From NCBI RefSeq assembly GCF_026151205.1, contig NC_087072.1:3243375-3307374 (forward strand): a DNA stretch of 64,000 nt. The letters are read 5' to 3'. This document shows positions 33,901 to 43,900 of the stretch, piece after piece (position 1 is the stretch's first letter; every line of letters starts with the position of its first letter). This DNA comes from Bolinopsis microptera. Its lineage: Eukaryota > Ctenophora > Tentaculata > Lobata > Bolinopsidae. A model generated the notes under the pieces. The model had not been told where the DNA came from and made no database searches. It saw nothing but the letters and a program-made list of their open reading frames with translations. The position numbers and the translations under genes are program-made.

Positions 33901-34636
33901 ACAATATGAAAACAAGATTTCTAGCAAAAGGCTAAGACAAGAATTCTAGCAAAAGGCTTGAACTGTAAGTGTAATGAACACGACAGCAGACTTACCAAAC
34001 TGAAAACTTCTCCCTGAATGCTCCACATCCAGAAAACTCTGCTAAAACCACACCAGCCTGCAGCTAGCACCCCAGCAGCATCTGAACCACTAAACCTCTT
34101 AACGTTGATGAACATCATCATATTTGTTATTCCAGCAATTGTAGACGACATTAGATTGAGCTTCCAAGCACAGCTACCAATGGGAAAGAGATTGATCATG
34201 ATAGCAGCCATAGTGGTAAACAAAGGGTAACCAGGTGGATGGGAAACTCCAAAGTCTTTAGCAGTGGACATCAGCTCCCCTGAGTCACCTCCTTGTAAGC
34301 CTGGATACATAGTGAAGATGTAGAGGGATGCTGACCCCAAAAACACCTGGAAGTGAAGACTTATTCAGTAATTTGTAGTCAATCTTAGTGTGTTTATATT
34401 TAATCGAGATGGTGAGGCAAGACCCTTAGTTTGGCTCTCAATTTAAACAAATAATCAATTTAAACAAATAATCAGCTCTAAATTGTTCCTAAGTTAATAA
34501 AACTCACCAATGAAGCCAACATCTTTTCTTCTTTATCGTAAAACAGAGGTTCTGGTTCATAATCATCTAACGGCTTTCCTGAGCGCTTTAAAGCACCGTG
34601 TGGTGTTTTAATGGCTTTCCCTTTCCCCTTTGCCAT
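21909..34636 (-). CDS. TMEM260: TMEM260, protein O-mannosyltransferase (12 exons)
   Basis: Minus-strand exons: 34636-34508, 34346-33996, 33834-33670, 33465-33176, 33017-32875, 32671-32502, 32150-32003, 31783-31597, 31459-31312, 29380-29244, 23134-23064 and 22133-21909. About 720 residues in total (human 707). The N-terminus (MAKGKGKAIKTPHG) is cytoplasmic; exon 2 has the family signature GLQGGDSGELMSTAKDFGV, HPPGYPLFT and WSIQGEVFSL of the DUF2723 GT-C fold; exon 3 has LCGLSLTNQHTSVLYI. Several membrane spans follow, then a luminal C-terminal region (NTFRYH, DVMVMDMQFM, FPGLYL). TMEM260 transfers O-mannose to IPT domains of plexin-type receptors in the ER. Splice phases fit throughout except the join 29244 to 23134, which is off by one base. 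Introns are packed with mobile elements. Confidence 0.9.
22427..22815 (+). pseudogene. 5'-truncated LINE 3' end
   Basis: The reading frame holds AARLRWYGHVVRMPDSRLP and GKRSRDWK, a motif common at the C-terminus of LINE reverse-transcriptase proteins, and stops at 22702. After it comes a short 3' UTR and an ATGT microsatellite tail (near 22781-22815). It lies in TMEM260 intron 11. Confidence 0.65.
23193..24844. mobile_element. TA-flanked TIR element carrying a LINE remnant
   Basis: The ends TACCTTAATTCCCAAAAATT (23193 on) and AATTTTTGGGAACTAAGGTA (up to 24844) are inverted repeats with TA at both outer edges, as for Tc1/mariner-type insertion. Near both ends the motif GCCCAAATTTT or its complement occurs several times. 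The interior contains the LINE coding fragment at 24018-24473. No transposase was read. It lies in TMEM260 intron 10. Confidence 0.65.
24018..24473 (+). pseudogene. LINE reverse-transcriptase C-terminal remnant
   Basis: From about 24018 the frame reads VYEAQIVSIIMYNCSSW, KSLEKLDIFHRKHLRSLL, then KARWKLLGHILRSADDSPA, typical of LINE ORF2 C-termini. At about 24320 the frame shifts by one and continues KGRVGAHRKNLFKIIVNDL to LADDRVAWRNKF and a stop at 24473. One frameshift in about 150 codons marks it as a non-functional copy. Confidence 0.7.
25363..25428 (-). ncRNA. Hammerhead-ribozyme motif (left arm)
   Basis: Mirror copy of the motif at 29060-29125, with the same core, lying near the 3' end of the minus-strand Penelope-like copy. 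Confidence 0.65.
25523..27239 (-). pseudogene. Penelope-like RT/GIY-YIG protein, left copy, frameshifted
   Basis: Same protein as the right copy, but a single base is missing near 26430 (GGAGGAG against GGAAGGAG in the other arm). This breaks the frame between the reverse-transcriptase part (27129-26401) and the part with the GIY-YIG endonuclease (26341-25523). Upstream of 27129 the left copy stays open towards the centre of the palindrome (EYRKAPAGTAEHIENK), unlike the right copy. Confidence 0.8.
27358..28965 (+). CDS. Penelope-like reverse transcriptase with GIY-YIG endonuclease, right copy
   Basis: An open frame of 535 codons. The reverse-transcriptase domain has LLKDHKPNF, FDIESFYPSI (motif A), GAPDGAEVCE and the catalytic GLYRDDGLV. 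The C-terminal part has a Cys-rich knuckle (RQCNCRSRNSCPLDGKC) and a GIY-YIG nuclease (VVYMATLR, HHYIGMTEGTFKDRYNGH), the standard order in Penelope-like elements. The first methionine here is probably internal: the homologous frame extends upstream, but in this arm a missing C in GGCCCCGC (near 27284) breaks it and the arm ends at 27249. So the protein is truncated at the N-terminus even though the rest is intact. Confidence 0.9.
   Translation: MQRFETSQAFVLLKDHKPNFATNLPCRLINPAKSDVGRVSKKILEKFTAQLRTSSSVNQWRSTGEVISWFETNCTPGYVQFLQFDIESFYPSISENLLDRALQFAQEHINISEEDIDTIKHSRLSLLFCPRGETWQRKDSLFDVTMGAPDGAEVCELVGVYLLSQIGDILPQQSHGLYRDDGLVMLTDTPGPRMERIRKDLFATFRREGLKITVSPPSTSVDFLDVTFRSDGSFRPFRKAEKVTKYVHRQSNHPPSIIRNIPEMIADRINSISSCKEVFDDAKPYYEDALKSSGYMDSCMTYNTQAGEAKPPRNRRRKRRVLWFNPPFSVTVETNVGRKFFNLLEKHFPQDNPLHKILNRNSVKVSYSCMKNMECLIKSRNKQLLRQHQETQEPTTRQCNCRSRNSCPLDGKCLSKSVVYMATLRTENEKHHYIGMTEGTFKDRYNGHTSSFRLERYRNRTKLSEKIWSFKDRGLEFRIEWKIIRRGHGYRAGQNSCDLCTSEKLEILLRSSDPHLLNSWTEILTKCRHKRKFLL
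29060..29125 (+). ncRNA. Hammerhead-ribozyme motif (right arm)
   Basis: The conserved core is present in order: GTCA (stem I, 5' side), CTGATGA at 29071-29077, a six-base stem II ATCATG/CATGAT, GAAA at 29101-29104, a two-base stem III (AC-ATTT-GT), then the cleavage-site C and TGAC closing stem I. A very short stem III is known for hammerheads of Penelope-like elements. One departure: the base pair next to the core in stem II would be U-U. Expected to self-cleave the element RNA after GUC. Confidence 0.72.
29549..30664. mobile_element. TIR element containing a minisatellite
   Basis: Left end CCTAGGCTATCCATTATCGG and right end CCGATAATCGTT...GGATAGCCTAGG are inverted. Both ends are followed inward by several GATAAAAC/TTATCGG-type motifs (ACCGATAAA three times on the left; TTATCGGAAATAATTATCGG on the right). 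The middle holds the minisatellite at 29760-30200 and an eight-base repeat TTCTACAG (about five copies near 30368-30412). No coding region. It lies in TMEM260 intron 9. Confidence 0.65.
29760..30200. repeat. Minisatellite, about 59-bp unit, seven copies
   Basis: Repeated unit with CAGTAGTGTACCAGTTCTCT, CAAAACAGTAGACCAACGGT and TTCCTTCTCCTGAGAA. The regular codon pattern creates a 97-residue minus-strand frame (29819-30112) that is a by-product of the repeat. Confidence 0.85.
30709..31300. mobile_element. Fold-back MITE flanked by TTAA
   Basis: Inverted repeats of about 230 bp: left GGGGGCCGGGGGGGTCTTCA, right TGAAGACCCCCGGCCCCC, and the match continues through AGCTGATAGATAT, GGCTAGGAACA and GAAAATCGAGTCTAAAAATC to a central loop of about 130 bases. 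TTAA stands at 30705-30708 and 31301-31304, the target duplication typical of piggyBac-type insertion. No coding capacity. Its right edge is separated from the exon ending at 31312 of TMEM260 only by the donor GTGAGC and a few bases. Confidence 0.85.
32262..32460. repeat. Nine-base microsatellite ATAAATTAC, about 22 copies
   Basis: Almost pure array in TMEM260 intron 6, with a few variants at the left edge (ATGAATTGA) and one ATTAGACAA. Because the unit is a multiple of three, it gives a spurious minus-strand IYVIYV frame. Confidence 0.95.
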
Positions 34637-34844
34637 GTGTCCTTCAAAAAATGGTATCTTAGAAATAAAATCTTAATAGACAAAGCCACATTAAATCAAG
34701 AATGAATCCAAAGTGGAAGGGTAGACATTTTAATCGAGTGAACAATAGTTTGAAACTGAGCATAAAAAGTTAAGCTCTGTCACCAGTCACGGCTCTGCAG
34801 AGTAGGTTTTATCTTTAGACTGGCATCTAGAGTAATAGAAAAGA

Positions 34845-34995
34845 AAGATATTGGCTTACATGCCTTACACAGCACTTAAACACCTGGCATGTATGTGATA
34901 TTTGAAGTTTGTGACATGTATGTCCAGTTATATTTGAAGTTTTGACATGCATGTGATATTTGAAGTTGGTGACATGTATGTCCAGCGATATTAGA
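34845..34995. repeat. Tandem repeat, about 65-bp unit, two copies plus partial
   Basis: GATATTTGAAGTTTGTGACA and TGTATGTCCAGTTATATT recur as GATATTTGAAGTTGGTGACA and TGTATGTCCAGCGATATT. It lies just upstream of the TMEM260 start exon. Confidence 0.7.
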
Positions 34996-35293
34996 AGTGT
35001 AAGGATCAGAAGATCAATCTCTCGTTTCTTCACTACTTAAGACTAAAGAATTTTCTATATTTTCTGTGCTATTATAAGTAAAACCACCAATTTAGCCACT
35101 CTCTGTTTATCGGGACTCTGTGATTAAGCAAAGATGTATGCCCAAAAGTTATTATTGAATTACATTTATCACAATGCACACTGCACTGGGCATGGCAGCG
35201 CTAAGTTGCGAAGACAGAAGAATTGACATTTGCATCGTGAATCAGCTAATTACTATCAGTTATAAATTGTAAATATTTTTGGTCGGGATAGAT

Positions 35294-35580
35294 CAGTGGC
35301 GTAACGTTGCCTGTTGGCGCCCCCTGCCGAAAAAAGCGCCCCCCTGTTGGCGCCTCCTCCCCTTTTGGTGCCCCTCCCTAAAATTGAACAAATTAGGTGA
35401 TTTTAGAGAATACGCCGGTAAAATCTCTAAAAAAGTTTGTATCTAGAGCAAAACGCGCAGTTTTGCTAGTACTTTAGTTAAGGTTTCGAAATTGTCCCAC
35501 ATTCAAACGACGATTTGGCGCCCCCTAAGACGGCGCCCCCCTGCACAGCGGGGTCAGCAGGGCCTTTCGTTACGCCACTG
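35294..35580. mobile_element. hAT-type MITE with 8-bp target duplication
   Basis: Ends CAGTGGCGTAACG and CGTTACGCCACTG are perfect inverted repeats of the classical hAT terminus. The flanks GGATAGAT at 35286-35293 and 35581-35588 are identical, as expected for an 8-bp hAT duplication. The 287-base body is rich in GGCGCCCCC motifs and non-coding. Confidence 0.93.
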
Positions 35581-35989
35581 GGATAGATACTTGTTTTACA
35601 AAAAGACTTCAAATACCTTTGACCTTACAAAATTGATTGACCTTACAAGATCTAGTCGATACGACTCAAGAATGCTAGTTAAATAGTTTGTAAGTCCTCA
35701 TCTCCATATTACAATTGATGATGAAAATCTTAAAATAACTGGCTACAATGAGCATTTTATTAACAATAAATAGTAAAGTTCAAAACTTCAATTTCCAAAA
35801 GACTAATAATTTTAAATACCTACCTAACAAAATTACACCCCGTTAAAACGTTATAAGACATCAGTAATTGAGTACAAAGTTAAAAATTTTAACAATTTCT
35901 ACACTTCAAAATTAAATTTTTTTTATTATCTAAATCATTCCACATCCACTTTATGTAGACTCCGCTGCTCCCTTCCAGAATTTCTACAC

Positions 35990-36587
35990 CAACAATTATA
36001 TTATACCCTGTTCGAATCACATCTTTCCTACTGTATATCTGTATGGGGTGGGGCAGCGAAGCAACGTATAAGCTCATTATTTACTGCTCAGAAGTACTGT
36101 CTCAGAGTACTATTTGGTGATAGACTGGCGTACCTTGATAAGTTTTAAGACTTGTGCACGTACTAGGCCTATAGGACACCAGAAACTAGACCAAAAATTC
36201 TTCATAAAAGAGCACACCAAACCGATATTTAAGCATAATAATATTCTAGCTATACAAAATCTATATACATACCACAGTTACCTCGAGCTCTACAAGATAA
36301 TGAAATTCCGTGCTAAAATATCCTTACATGAGGGTTACACATGTTCATCAAGGAAACCCTGCCTTCTAATCTGTCAGGCAGACCCACCTGACAATCACAA
36401 CACTAGATCAACCAAAATTTTTAACATCTTAACCCCAAAGTTCAGAATGACTGATTTTACTACTAGTGTAATGTGCTTGCGAGGAAAGCTAAAACGTGCG
36501 CTACTAGCTAATCAACATAACCACGCCCTGCTTGATTGGACCGTAAAAGACTTTGACTGCACAAATATTATTTTCCAAACATTATAA
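35990..36587 (+). pseudogene. LINE ORF2 C-terminal remnant
   Basis: Readable in two frames: LYYTLFESHLSYCISVWGG then, after a shift near 36110, FKTCARTRPIGHQKLDQKFF, IKEHTKPIFKHNNILAIQNL and YLELYKIMKF, ending at 36587. This matches the C-terminus of the LINE ORF2 at 40934-44302 (SHLGFGISVWGG, RTCARTRPFGEQRLG, LLELFKI) at moderate identity. It is 5'-truncated and frameshifted. Confidence 0.8.
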
Positions 36588-37431
36588 CTGGCTGGTCACA
36601 CGACACACATCTAAATTTAAATTACCCTAGGCTACTGTTTTCCAAGTCTTGTCCTGTGCGTAAAGTACGTGTGAGAAAGTTTTAATAAAATGAATGTATA
36701 TTTTTGAATTTTAAAATTTTAATTTGAGAATGAAGTATAAAGAAATTTTTAATTAGCATTGTATAGTTTAAAATATTTATAGCTTATTATAACCATTGAT
36801 AAATTTAAGCCATAATCTTTCGCCTGCTCTCCAATATCCACCTTGAAGGTGCATTTTTAATCCTTGAACTACACAATATAAAATCAAGCATGTTTTAGTG
36901 TAGACTTTTTGTCACAACAAGACTGCAACCTAGATAGTAAAAACTTTAAACAGAACCCCTAATGTCTGCTAACAATTTTTCGTACAGTCCTAATGTGAGC
37001 CTTGTCTCTAAAAACTTAACTGAACTAGCGTTTTGGTGTGTGCAAAAGCTCCCAGGCACGCGCATTCCTTGCCCCGTTAGTTACCTGTCCTTCCAAAACC
37101 AAACAAGCAGTCAAGGACAAAAAGTCATACACCAAATGGGCATTATATTTTATGAATTGTTTTACATCTTTTTACTCTGTAAAATGTGCTAAAATTAAAT
37201 TTCTTGTTTCATTGAAATTTCTTGTTTCATTGATCAAACTTTACACAAATATAATATAAAAACATTCTAGGGATCTGATAAGTCTACGTGAAGAACTCTG
37301 AAAACAAATTTAAATATTTAACCCAAAAAAATTAAAGTATCCAAAACTAAACAAGTTTTTCTTATGGTTTCTGTTCGAGGCTATATGTCGAAGTTATGTC
37401 AATCTGTCAAATTACATAAATTAATTAAACC
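36588..37431. other. Interval without a supported gene
   Basis: AT-rich. Two overlapping plus-strand frames of about 75 codons have no recognisable content. It may be the 3' UTR of the LINE remnant to the left and part of the one to the right. Confidence 0.4.
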
Positions 37432-38305
37432 ATGAGATACCTCTCCAAAACAGATAGCAAAGCCAACCCCCAGCATACTCTCAGGTACATCTCACAAGAC
37501 CACTATGAAAGATTCCACCTTAAGTTTATCAAGTGGTCCTTGTCTGTCCATTCAAAAGCATCAAATATAGGCTGCTGGGGCGAAAGTGGGCGCCACCCCC
37601 TCTTCTTTGAAGCCTGCAAACTTGCAGTAGATTTCTATAGTCGCCTTGAAAGCACTGAAAATGAACTTCTCTCCGCTGCATTTCACGAGCAGATTATGCT
37701 GGGCCTTCCTTGGTACACCAACATCTCTAATCTTCTCACCAAATATAACTTCCCCCACTCATCCTCTTCAAAATCCAAGCTCTCTACCCAAATCAGTCAC
37801 AACATGAGGGAAGAATTTGTGGATACCTGGAAATCTGCCAAGGCATCCTCACCTAAATTAGAATTCTACAATCAAATTAAACATGATTTTCAACCAGAAA
37901 CATACTTAGGAGTGGTTAAGATCCCCGATGCTCGGAAAAGCTTACAAGGTTTCGTATTAGCTGCCACAATCTTTACATTGAGAGGGGCCGTTACGAAACC
38001 CCCCTAGTACCAAGAGAACATCGATGGTGCACTTTTTGCTTTTTCAGCAAGGGGCTTAAGCCTATTGAGGACAAAATTCATGTTCTAACTGACTGTTTAC
38101 TCTACTCCTCAGTTAGAGAAAAATTTAACTTCCATCCCAAAAATATTACTGACCTAGCCGGTTTGCTATCAGATAAAACTCTAGACCCTACAAAATTTAC
38201 TGCCACAGCAAGAGCAATCCATTCAATTCTCTCTGTGAACGAAAATTTTACAGCCTACTATAAGAGCCCAGATTTCCACTCAAATACTGGCCAATGCATA
38301 ATGCT
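37432..38305 (+). pseudogene. LINE 3' coding remnant, a different family
   Basis: The frame to about 37955 reads SQDHYERFHLKFIKWSL and VHSKASNIGCWGESGRHPLF; then a one-base shift near 37950 leads into RFRISCHNLYIERGRYETPL, PREHRWCTFC and LKPIEDKIHVLTDCLLY. The order 'E.GRY..P...R.C..C....IED..H.L..C..Y' is the usual Cys-rich C-terminus of several LINE families. A microsatellite tail of (TATCCTTG) units follows at about 38437-38476. Confidence 0.75.
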
Positions 38306-38436
38306 ATAGGACCTCAAAAATAGTATTATAAAACATTTCTATTTTATCCCTACACATTTGTAAATAACTAGAATTGTGTAACCTTAAATTATTTCAGAAT
38401 TATAACTATTGTGAATTCAATAAAATAATTATCACT

Positions 38437-38476
38437 TTTGTATCCTTGTATCCTTGTATCCTTCTATCCTTCTATC
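38437..38476. repeat. LINE-type microsatellite tail
   Basis: TATCCTTG/TATCCTTC repeated about five times, probably the replicated 3' tail of the LINE remnant ending near 38430. Confidence 0.7.
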
Positions 38477-38657
38477 CACATGTAACATGCATGTTTTATT
38501 TTATAACATCTTATCTTATAACATATATTAAACCTTGACTAGCTTGCTAGATTAATATTCGATTTTTTTAATACTTTCAACACTACTATATAACAAATAA
38601 TTTGAGTGTTCAGGAATGGTATGTTACAACTCCCCCGAAGGGGCGTACTAAGCTAAG

Positions 38658-38718
38658 GGTCATCTACACTCTATTAGGGTCATCTACACTTTACTAGGGT
38701 CATCAACTCTGAAGTCCT
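38658..38718. repeat. 20-bp tandem repeat, three copies
   Basis: AGGGTCATCTACACTCTATT, AGGGTCATCTACACTTTACT and a shortened third copy. It lies directly before the ORF1 start of the large LINE and may belong to its 5' UTR. Confidence 0.75.
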
Positions 38719-38796
38719 AATCCCCTCCAAAACAAAACACTTAACGGGAGCCGACCCCAAGTCGGATCTATTTGGTCAGTATTACTTATATTTGAT

Positions 38797-40965
38797 TTGA
38801 GAATGGCGACAAATAGGAAGAATTCAGGTACTCCTAAAACATCTAATAGCTTGTCTCGCAACATTTTAGCTGAATCTACAGTGGACAATGAAGATCAGGA
38901 AAACAGGAAACATAGGGACAAGAAGAAATGTCCATGTCAACGCTCTTTTAACGGTAAAGTTTACCTCATTGACTGTTCTAAGTGTCATCAAGAGTGGCAT
39001 GTGGACTGCTTGTCTATGAAGGGTATAACGAGGTCAGCTATCAACTCCATGGTAGAATGGCTGTGCCCATACTGCTTCGTGGCACCAGTATCAACACTGA
39101 AGAAACAGAGAGGTGAATTTGTTACAGCTGCAGGAACACAAGGGCTTTGCAACAGGCCAACTCAGATTTTGAAGCATCTACAGCTGTTAAGAATCTCGAA
39201 ACTGTCAGTGCACTCGTGGCATCAGCAAGCTCAGCAGGCTCAGCTCTTGAAAAATTTGACTTCGAACAGTTCTCTAGGAACCTTGACACTCTCTCCCAGT
39301 TCGACGTTCACCTTCAACACCTGCTTCTTAAAGAGAACTCCCTTAATGGGCTAAATAATGAAATAAAGCTTCAGGGACAAATCATTAGAATCAATCAATA
39401 CTAATATTGCCGAACTTCAGAAGGACCTGAAACTTCTGTCATCCAGACCATCTACAGAACCATCCTCACCCTCAGCTTCATCTGAGCAGTTTCTGAAGGA
39501 CATCTCTGAACAGCTCACTGTACTCTGTGCCAATGAGCACACTGCAGCTGCAGGCATAAGTGAATTGAAACAATCCTTAGACTCATTACAGCCATTGCAT
39601 AATCCTGGCCCCTGCATTCCTCCCACCCCATTGCATCCAGGACCTCCTACTCAGCACCTTCGTTCTCCAGTCCCTACAGTCCCTGTGCAGCTATCCAATC
39701 ATGAGCAGAAACCTGTGGAAATGTTCAAAGATGACTACATTGATCAGCAAACAGCAAATGATTTAGGAGAACTTTTTGTTAAGGACAGCAGTCACTTCAA
39801 AGTTGAGAACGACCGCTCCTGCCTAACATATGGGGAAAGGTATGATTACCCAGGTTCCAAGTCATCTGAAAAGCCACAGGCAATACCATCGGTTCTCAAG
39901 GAACTCATTGACAAAATCAATAATGAGTTCTGCCAGGGTGATCTACCTCAGATCAACAGCTGCTTAGTAAATCGGTTTGAAGGAACAGACAGCAAGCTAC
40001 CTAGACACTCTGATGACGAGGCTACCATCCATCCAGAGTCTAAAATATTTACTGTCTCGCTTGGTTCTGCATGTCAGGTTTCTTTCTCTGACTCTCACAC
40101 AGGCACTGATAAGCACAAGCAGCAATGTGACCCACGGTCCTTGTATGTTATGACACGTCATAGCCAAGCACTGTTCGACCATCGTATTGATGCAGGTGAT
40201 ATAGAAGGGCTACGTTACAGCATCACACTTAGATCCGTGAATTCGTTGAACAGAAATGCCACATGCATCATCGGGGATTCAAACACTGGAGGCTTGAAAT
40301 TTGGTACTGATCCTGCTAAGTCATTCGGCAAGTGGTTACCTGGCAAACGCATCTTCGCTCCGGTCATTGATAATATAGATCCTTATGTCACGTTGGGGTA
40401 TAGAAACTGTGTAATATTGTGCGGGGTCAACGACCTCAAAAACGAAGACGTCAAGAACCAACATGACATTGAAATTATTTATAACGCATTAGCTTCAAAG
40501 ATTGCACAGATACAATCTGTCAATCCGTGTATACATGTTTTTGTTTGTCCAGCAATTCCCTCTAAACGTGCTGACTAAATAGAAAACTTATATATTTTAA
40601 CAGTTTGATTCGACGTAGGCTGCTCCCGTCCAATTTTGGTGTCAGTTATGTGGATGGATTTGATGAGTTCTGTGATAGAGATGGTCTTACTTGACCGCTC
40701 TCTCTCTCGCGACCTCAACAAACACCAAAAACCAGACTTCCTTCACCTCAACTGGAGGGGACTAGCAAAGTTAGGTCAATTTATTCGTAACACTGTTCTT
40801 CTCAGGATTAACGGTGGTATCGACAAAAGGAAGAGGAGGTCCACAAAGGTAGACAGTAGATCCTTCAGGGATGTGACTGCTGGAAGAGAAACTGGTCCTG
40901 TTGTTCCTGCTGCTGCTAGTCAGGGTCACGTGGATGGCTACCAACCACATGACTCCCCTCATTAA
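38797..40965 (+). pseudogene. LINE ORF1: PHD finger, AlkB-like dioxygenase, SGNH esterase (four frame changes)
   Basis: Start ATG at 38797. Residues about 44-95 form a PHD-type finger (CPCQRSF, CSKCHQEWHVDC, CPYC). After a Ser/Gln-rich, coiled-coil-like middle, an AlkB-family 2-oxoglutarate/Fe(II) dioxygenase domain is clear: LVNRFEGTDSKLPRHSDDE with the metal pair H and D (codons 40006 and 40012), the distal His in LFDHRID (40180) and the 2-oxoglutarate-binding RYSITLR (40213-40233). An SGNH esterase follows: IIGDSNTGG, CGVNDL and, beyond two frame changes, DFLHLN. The frame changes near 39130, 39375, 40575 and 40690; otherwise the frames are free of stops. It ends at TAA 40965, overlapping ORF2 by 32 bases. 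PHD and esterase domains are known from CR1-type ORF1; the AlkB-like part is the unusual piece. Confidence 0.85.
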
Positions 40966-43900
40966 GGAGGTATGTCTTGTCTGTTCTAAGAACATAGTCA
41001 TCGGCCAAACAATAGTTGAATGTTTCCACTGTGACTGCATAATGCACCATAAATGCTATCGCAAATCCAATACAAATAGCCAATCTAATGGGTTTTACTG
41101 TACTCGTTGTATCCATTTAGACAAGGTTAAATACAACCCATTTAAACTACTCACTGACAATGACAACGACGACAACAACCTAGACGAATACACAACCAAA
41201 ATCTCGAATACTTTAAATAATTGTAACTCATACACTGCATCTGACCTTACCAATATTCTCTGCAACCAAGTAAAGAAACAATCATCTATTCTCTTTCAAA
41301 ATATTGATGGAAATAAATCAAATTTTGACAACCTTGCCATTGAAACCTGTAGGTACAAAACAAAATTCTCCGTAATAGGCCTAGCTGAAACCAACACTGG
41401 GAAAGAATTAAGCAACCTATTTCAGCTCGACGGTTATAATAGTTACTATCAGGACACAGCACCTAACAAACAAAAGGGCACTGGAGTAGCCCTTTATGTT
41501 GACGATAGATTAAATGCTACAGTAATTGAAAATATATCACAAGTCACAGAAAATCTAGAAATACTTGTCTTATCATTAAGTAACGAAGATCAACCTGTTA
41601 ATGTAGGTGTTTTGTATCGTCCACCAAGTGGCTGTATTTCCCAAGCTCTAGTTGAACTTTCTAACCTTCTTGATCACATGCCGAAGTTTAGTTATCTAGC
41701 TGGAGACTTTAATATCGATCTTCATGATAAAGATAACAAAAATGTACAAAAATATGAAGAAATATTGTTCAGTAAAGGATTTTGTCCGTTAATATCTATT
41801 GCTACTCACGAAAAACCAGGCTGTAAAGCATCTTGCATAGACAACATAATTACCAACGACATTGAGAATGTTATTACTTCAGGCACCCTAAAAGAACGAA
41901 TAACTCACCACTCGCCTATTTTTAACATATTTAACTGGAATGTTGAAGTCAACTCTGGAAAAACTTCTATTAAACAGTATTACGATTTCTGTCAATCAAA
42001 TGTTAACGGCTTCCTAGTGGATCTTGAAGATGAGCTTAAAACTAAAATAATCCATAACTTTACTGAATTCCATGACACTTACAAAAACTGCATCGAAAAA
42101 TCGTTTAAACTAGAAACCCCGAAAACCTCTAAGAGAACTGTTAAGGTTAACCCTTGGATAACTCCCGGTCTCATTTGCTCAATTAATAATCAGCATAAAC
42201 TGTACGAAAATTGGGTTGAGATAAGAAATAGAAAATGTAAACTCGGGGAAACTGATAACAAGGGCGGGATTTGCCAGTGCCCTGAATGCTCACTAAAACG
42301 TAGTCGCTACCTTATCTACAAAGAATACAGAAAAGTCCTAAAGAAAACACGTCAAACAGTGAAAACAGATTACTTCTCTGGTAAATTTGCAGAAAATAGC
42401 GGGAATAGTAAAAAGACCTGGGAACTAATTAATAGTATAAGAGGAAAACGGCGGCGTGAAATAAAGCCGCTGTTCACCATAGACAACGTTAAGATAACGA
42501 ACAGGAGGATCATAGCAAACGAATTCAATAAGTATTTCGTATCATTGGCCTCTGACCTAAATACTGCTTACAATGAACTTGGTCAAATGAACATAAACAA
42601 TCTACCTAGTTTCTATGACTATTTACCGCTCTCAAACACCTCCAGCATTTACATGCATGACTGCACAACAGACGAGGTTAGCAAAATCATATCTGAACTT
42701 AAGAACGGTAAGGCAAGTGATATTCCTATTCATGTTGTAAAACAGTCCTCAAAAATAGTCACTCCTCTACTTACTGTACTGTACAATGAATGTATGAAAG
42801 ATGGCATATTCCCTGATGACCTTAAGATTGGAAGGATTAGTCCAATTTACAAGAAAGATAACCAGGAACTCCTTGAAAATTATAGACCTGTGTCGACACT
42901 TGCAGTATTTGGTAAAATATTTGAAAAAATTATATTCAACAGATTATATAGCTTCTTTCATTCACAGAATTCCTTGTATGAAAACCAGTACGGATTCCGT
43001 AAAAATCATTCGACTAGTTATGCTTTAAATTACTCAGTTAACCACATAGAATCACGTCTCAAGAAAAAACAACACGTACTTGGAATATTTATTGATCTTA
43101 GCAAAGCTTTTGATACAATCTCACATGAAAAGTTACTGCATAAGTTAGAAAATTATGGGATCCGTGGAAATGCAAACAACCTTATAGCAAGTTACCTGTC
43201 GAATAGATACCAGTATGTCTCAGTATTAGGTGAAGACTCTGAGAAACTGCCCGTTGTCTACGGAGTGCCCCAAGGGTCCTGTTTAGGTCCCCTGCTGTTT
43301 ATCATCTACATAAATGACATCCGAAACTCATCAATTATAGGAACGTTTATACTATTTGCCGATGACACTAACATATTTATTGAAGAAACATGTGTCAGAA
43401 GACTGTACGAAAAGGGAAATGAAGTTTTAGCATCTGTTTATAAGTATATGAAACTAAACTTATTACATATTAACATTAAGAAATGCTGTTTTATCCACTT
43501 TAGACCGTCACGTGCCAAAGAGGAAGTAGAAAATGACGAGAACATATTAACTTTGAACAATGTTGTCATTAAAAAAGTCCAAGAAGCTAAATTTCTAGGT
43601 GTCATTATCGATGATCAACTTAATTGGAAAACTCACACACGGTCACTTAACTCAAAACTTAAATGTGAAGTAGGTAAGTTATGCAGAATACGACACATTG
43701 TCCCTAAACAGTATTATAAGGATTTATACCATACTTTATTCGAATCACATTTGGGATTTGGAATATCTGTATGGGGTGGTATTAGCAACAACCGACTCGA
43801 ACCTCTCTTTAAAACACAGAAAAAGTGTATAAGAATTCTATTTGGGGATAAAGAAGCTTACTTAGAAAAATTTAGAACTTGTGCCCGGACACGACCATTT

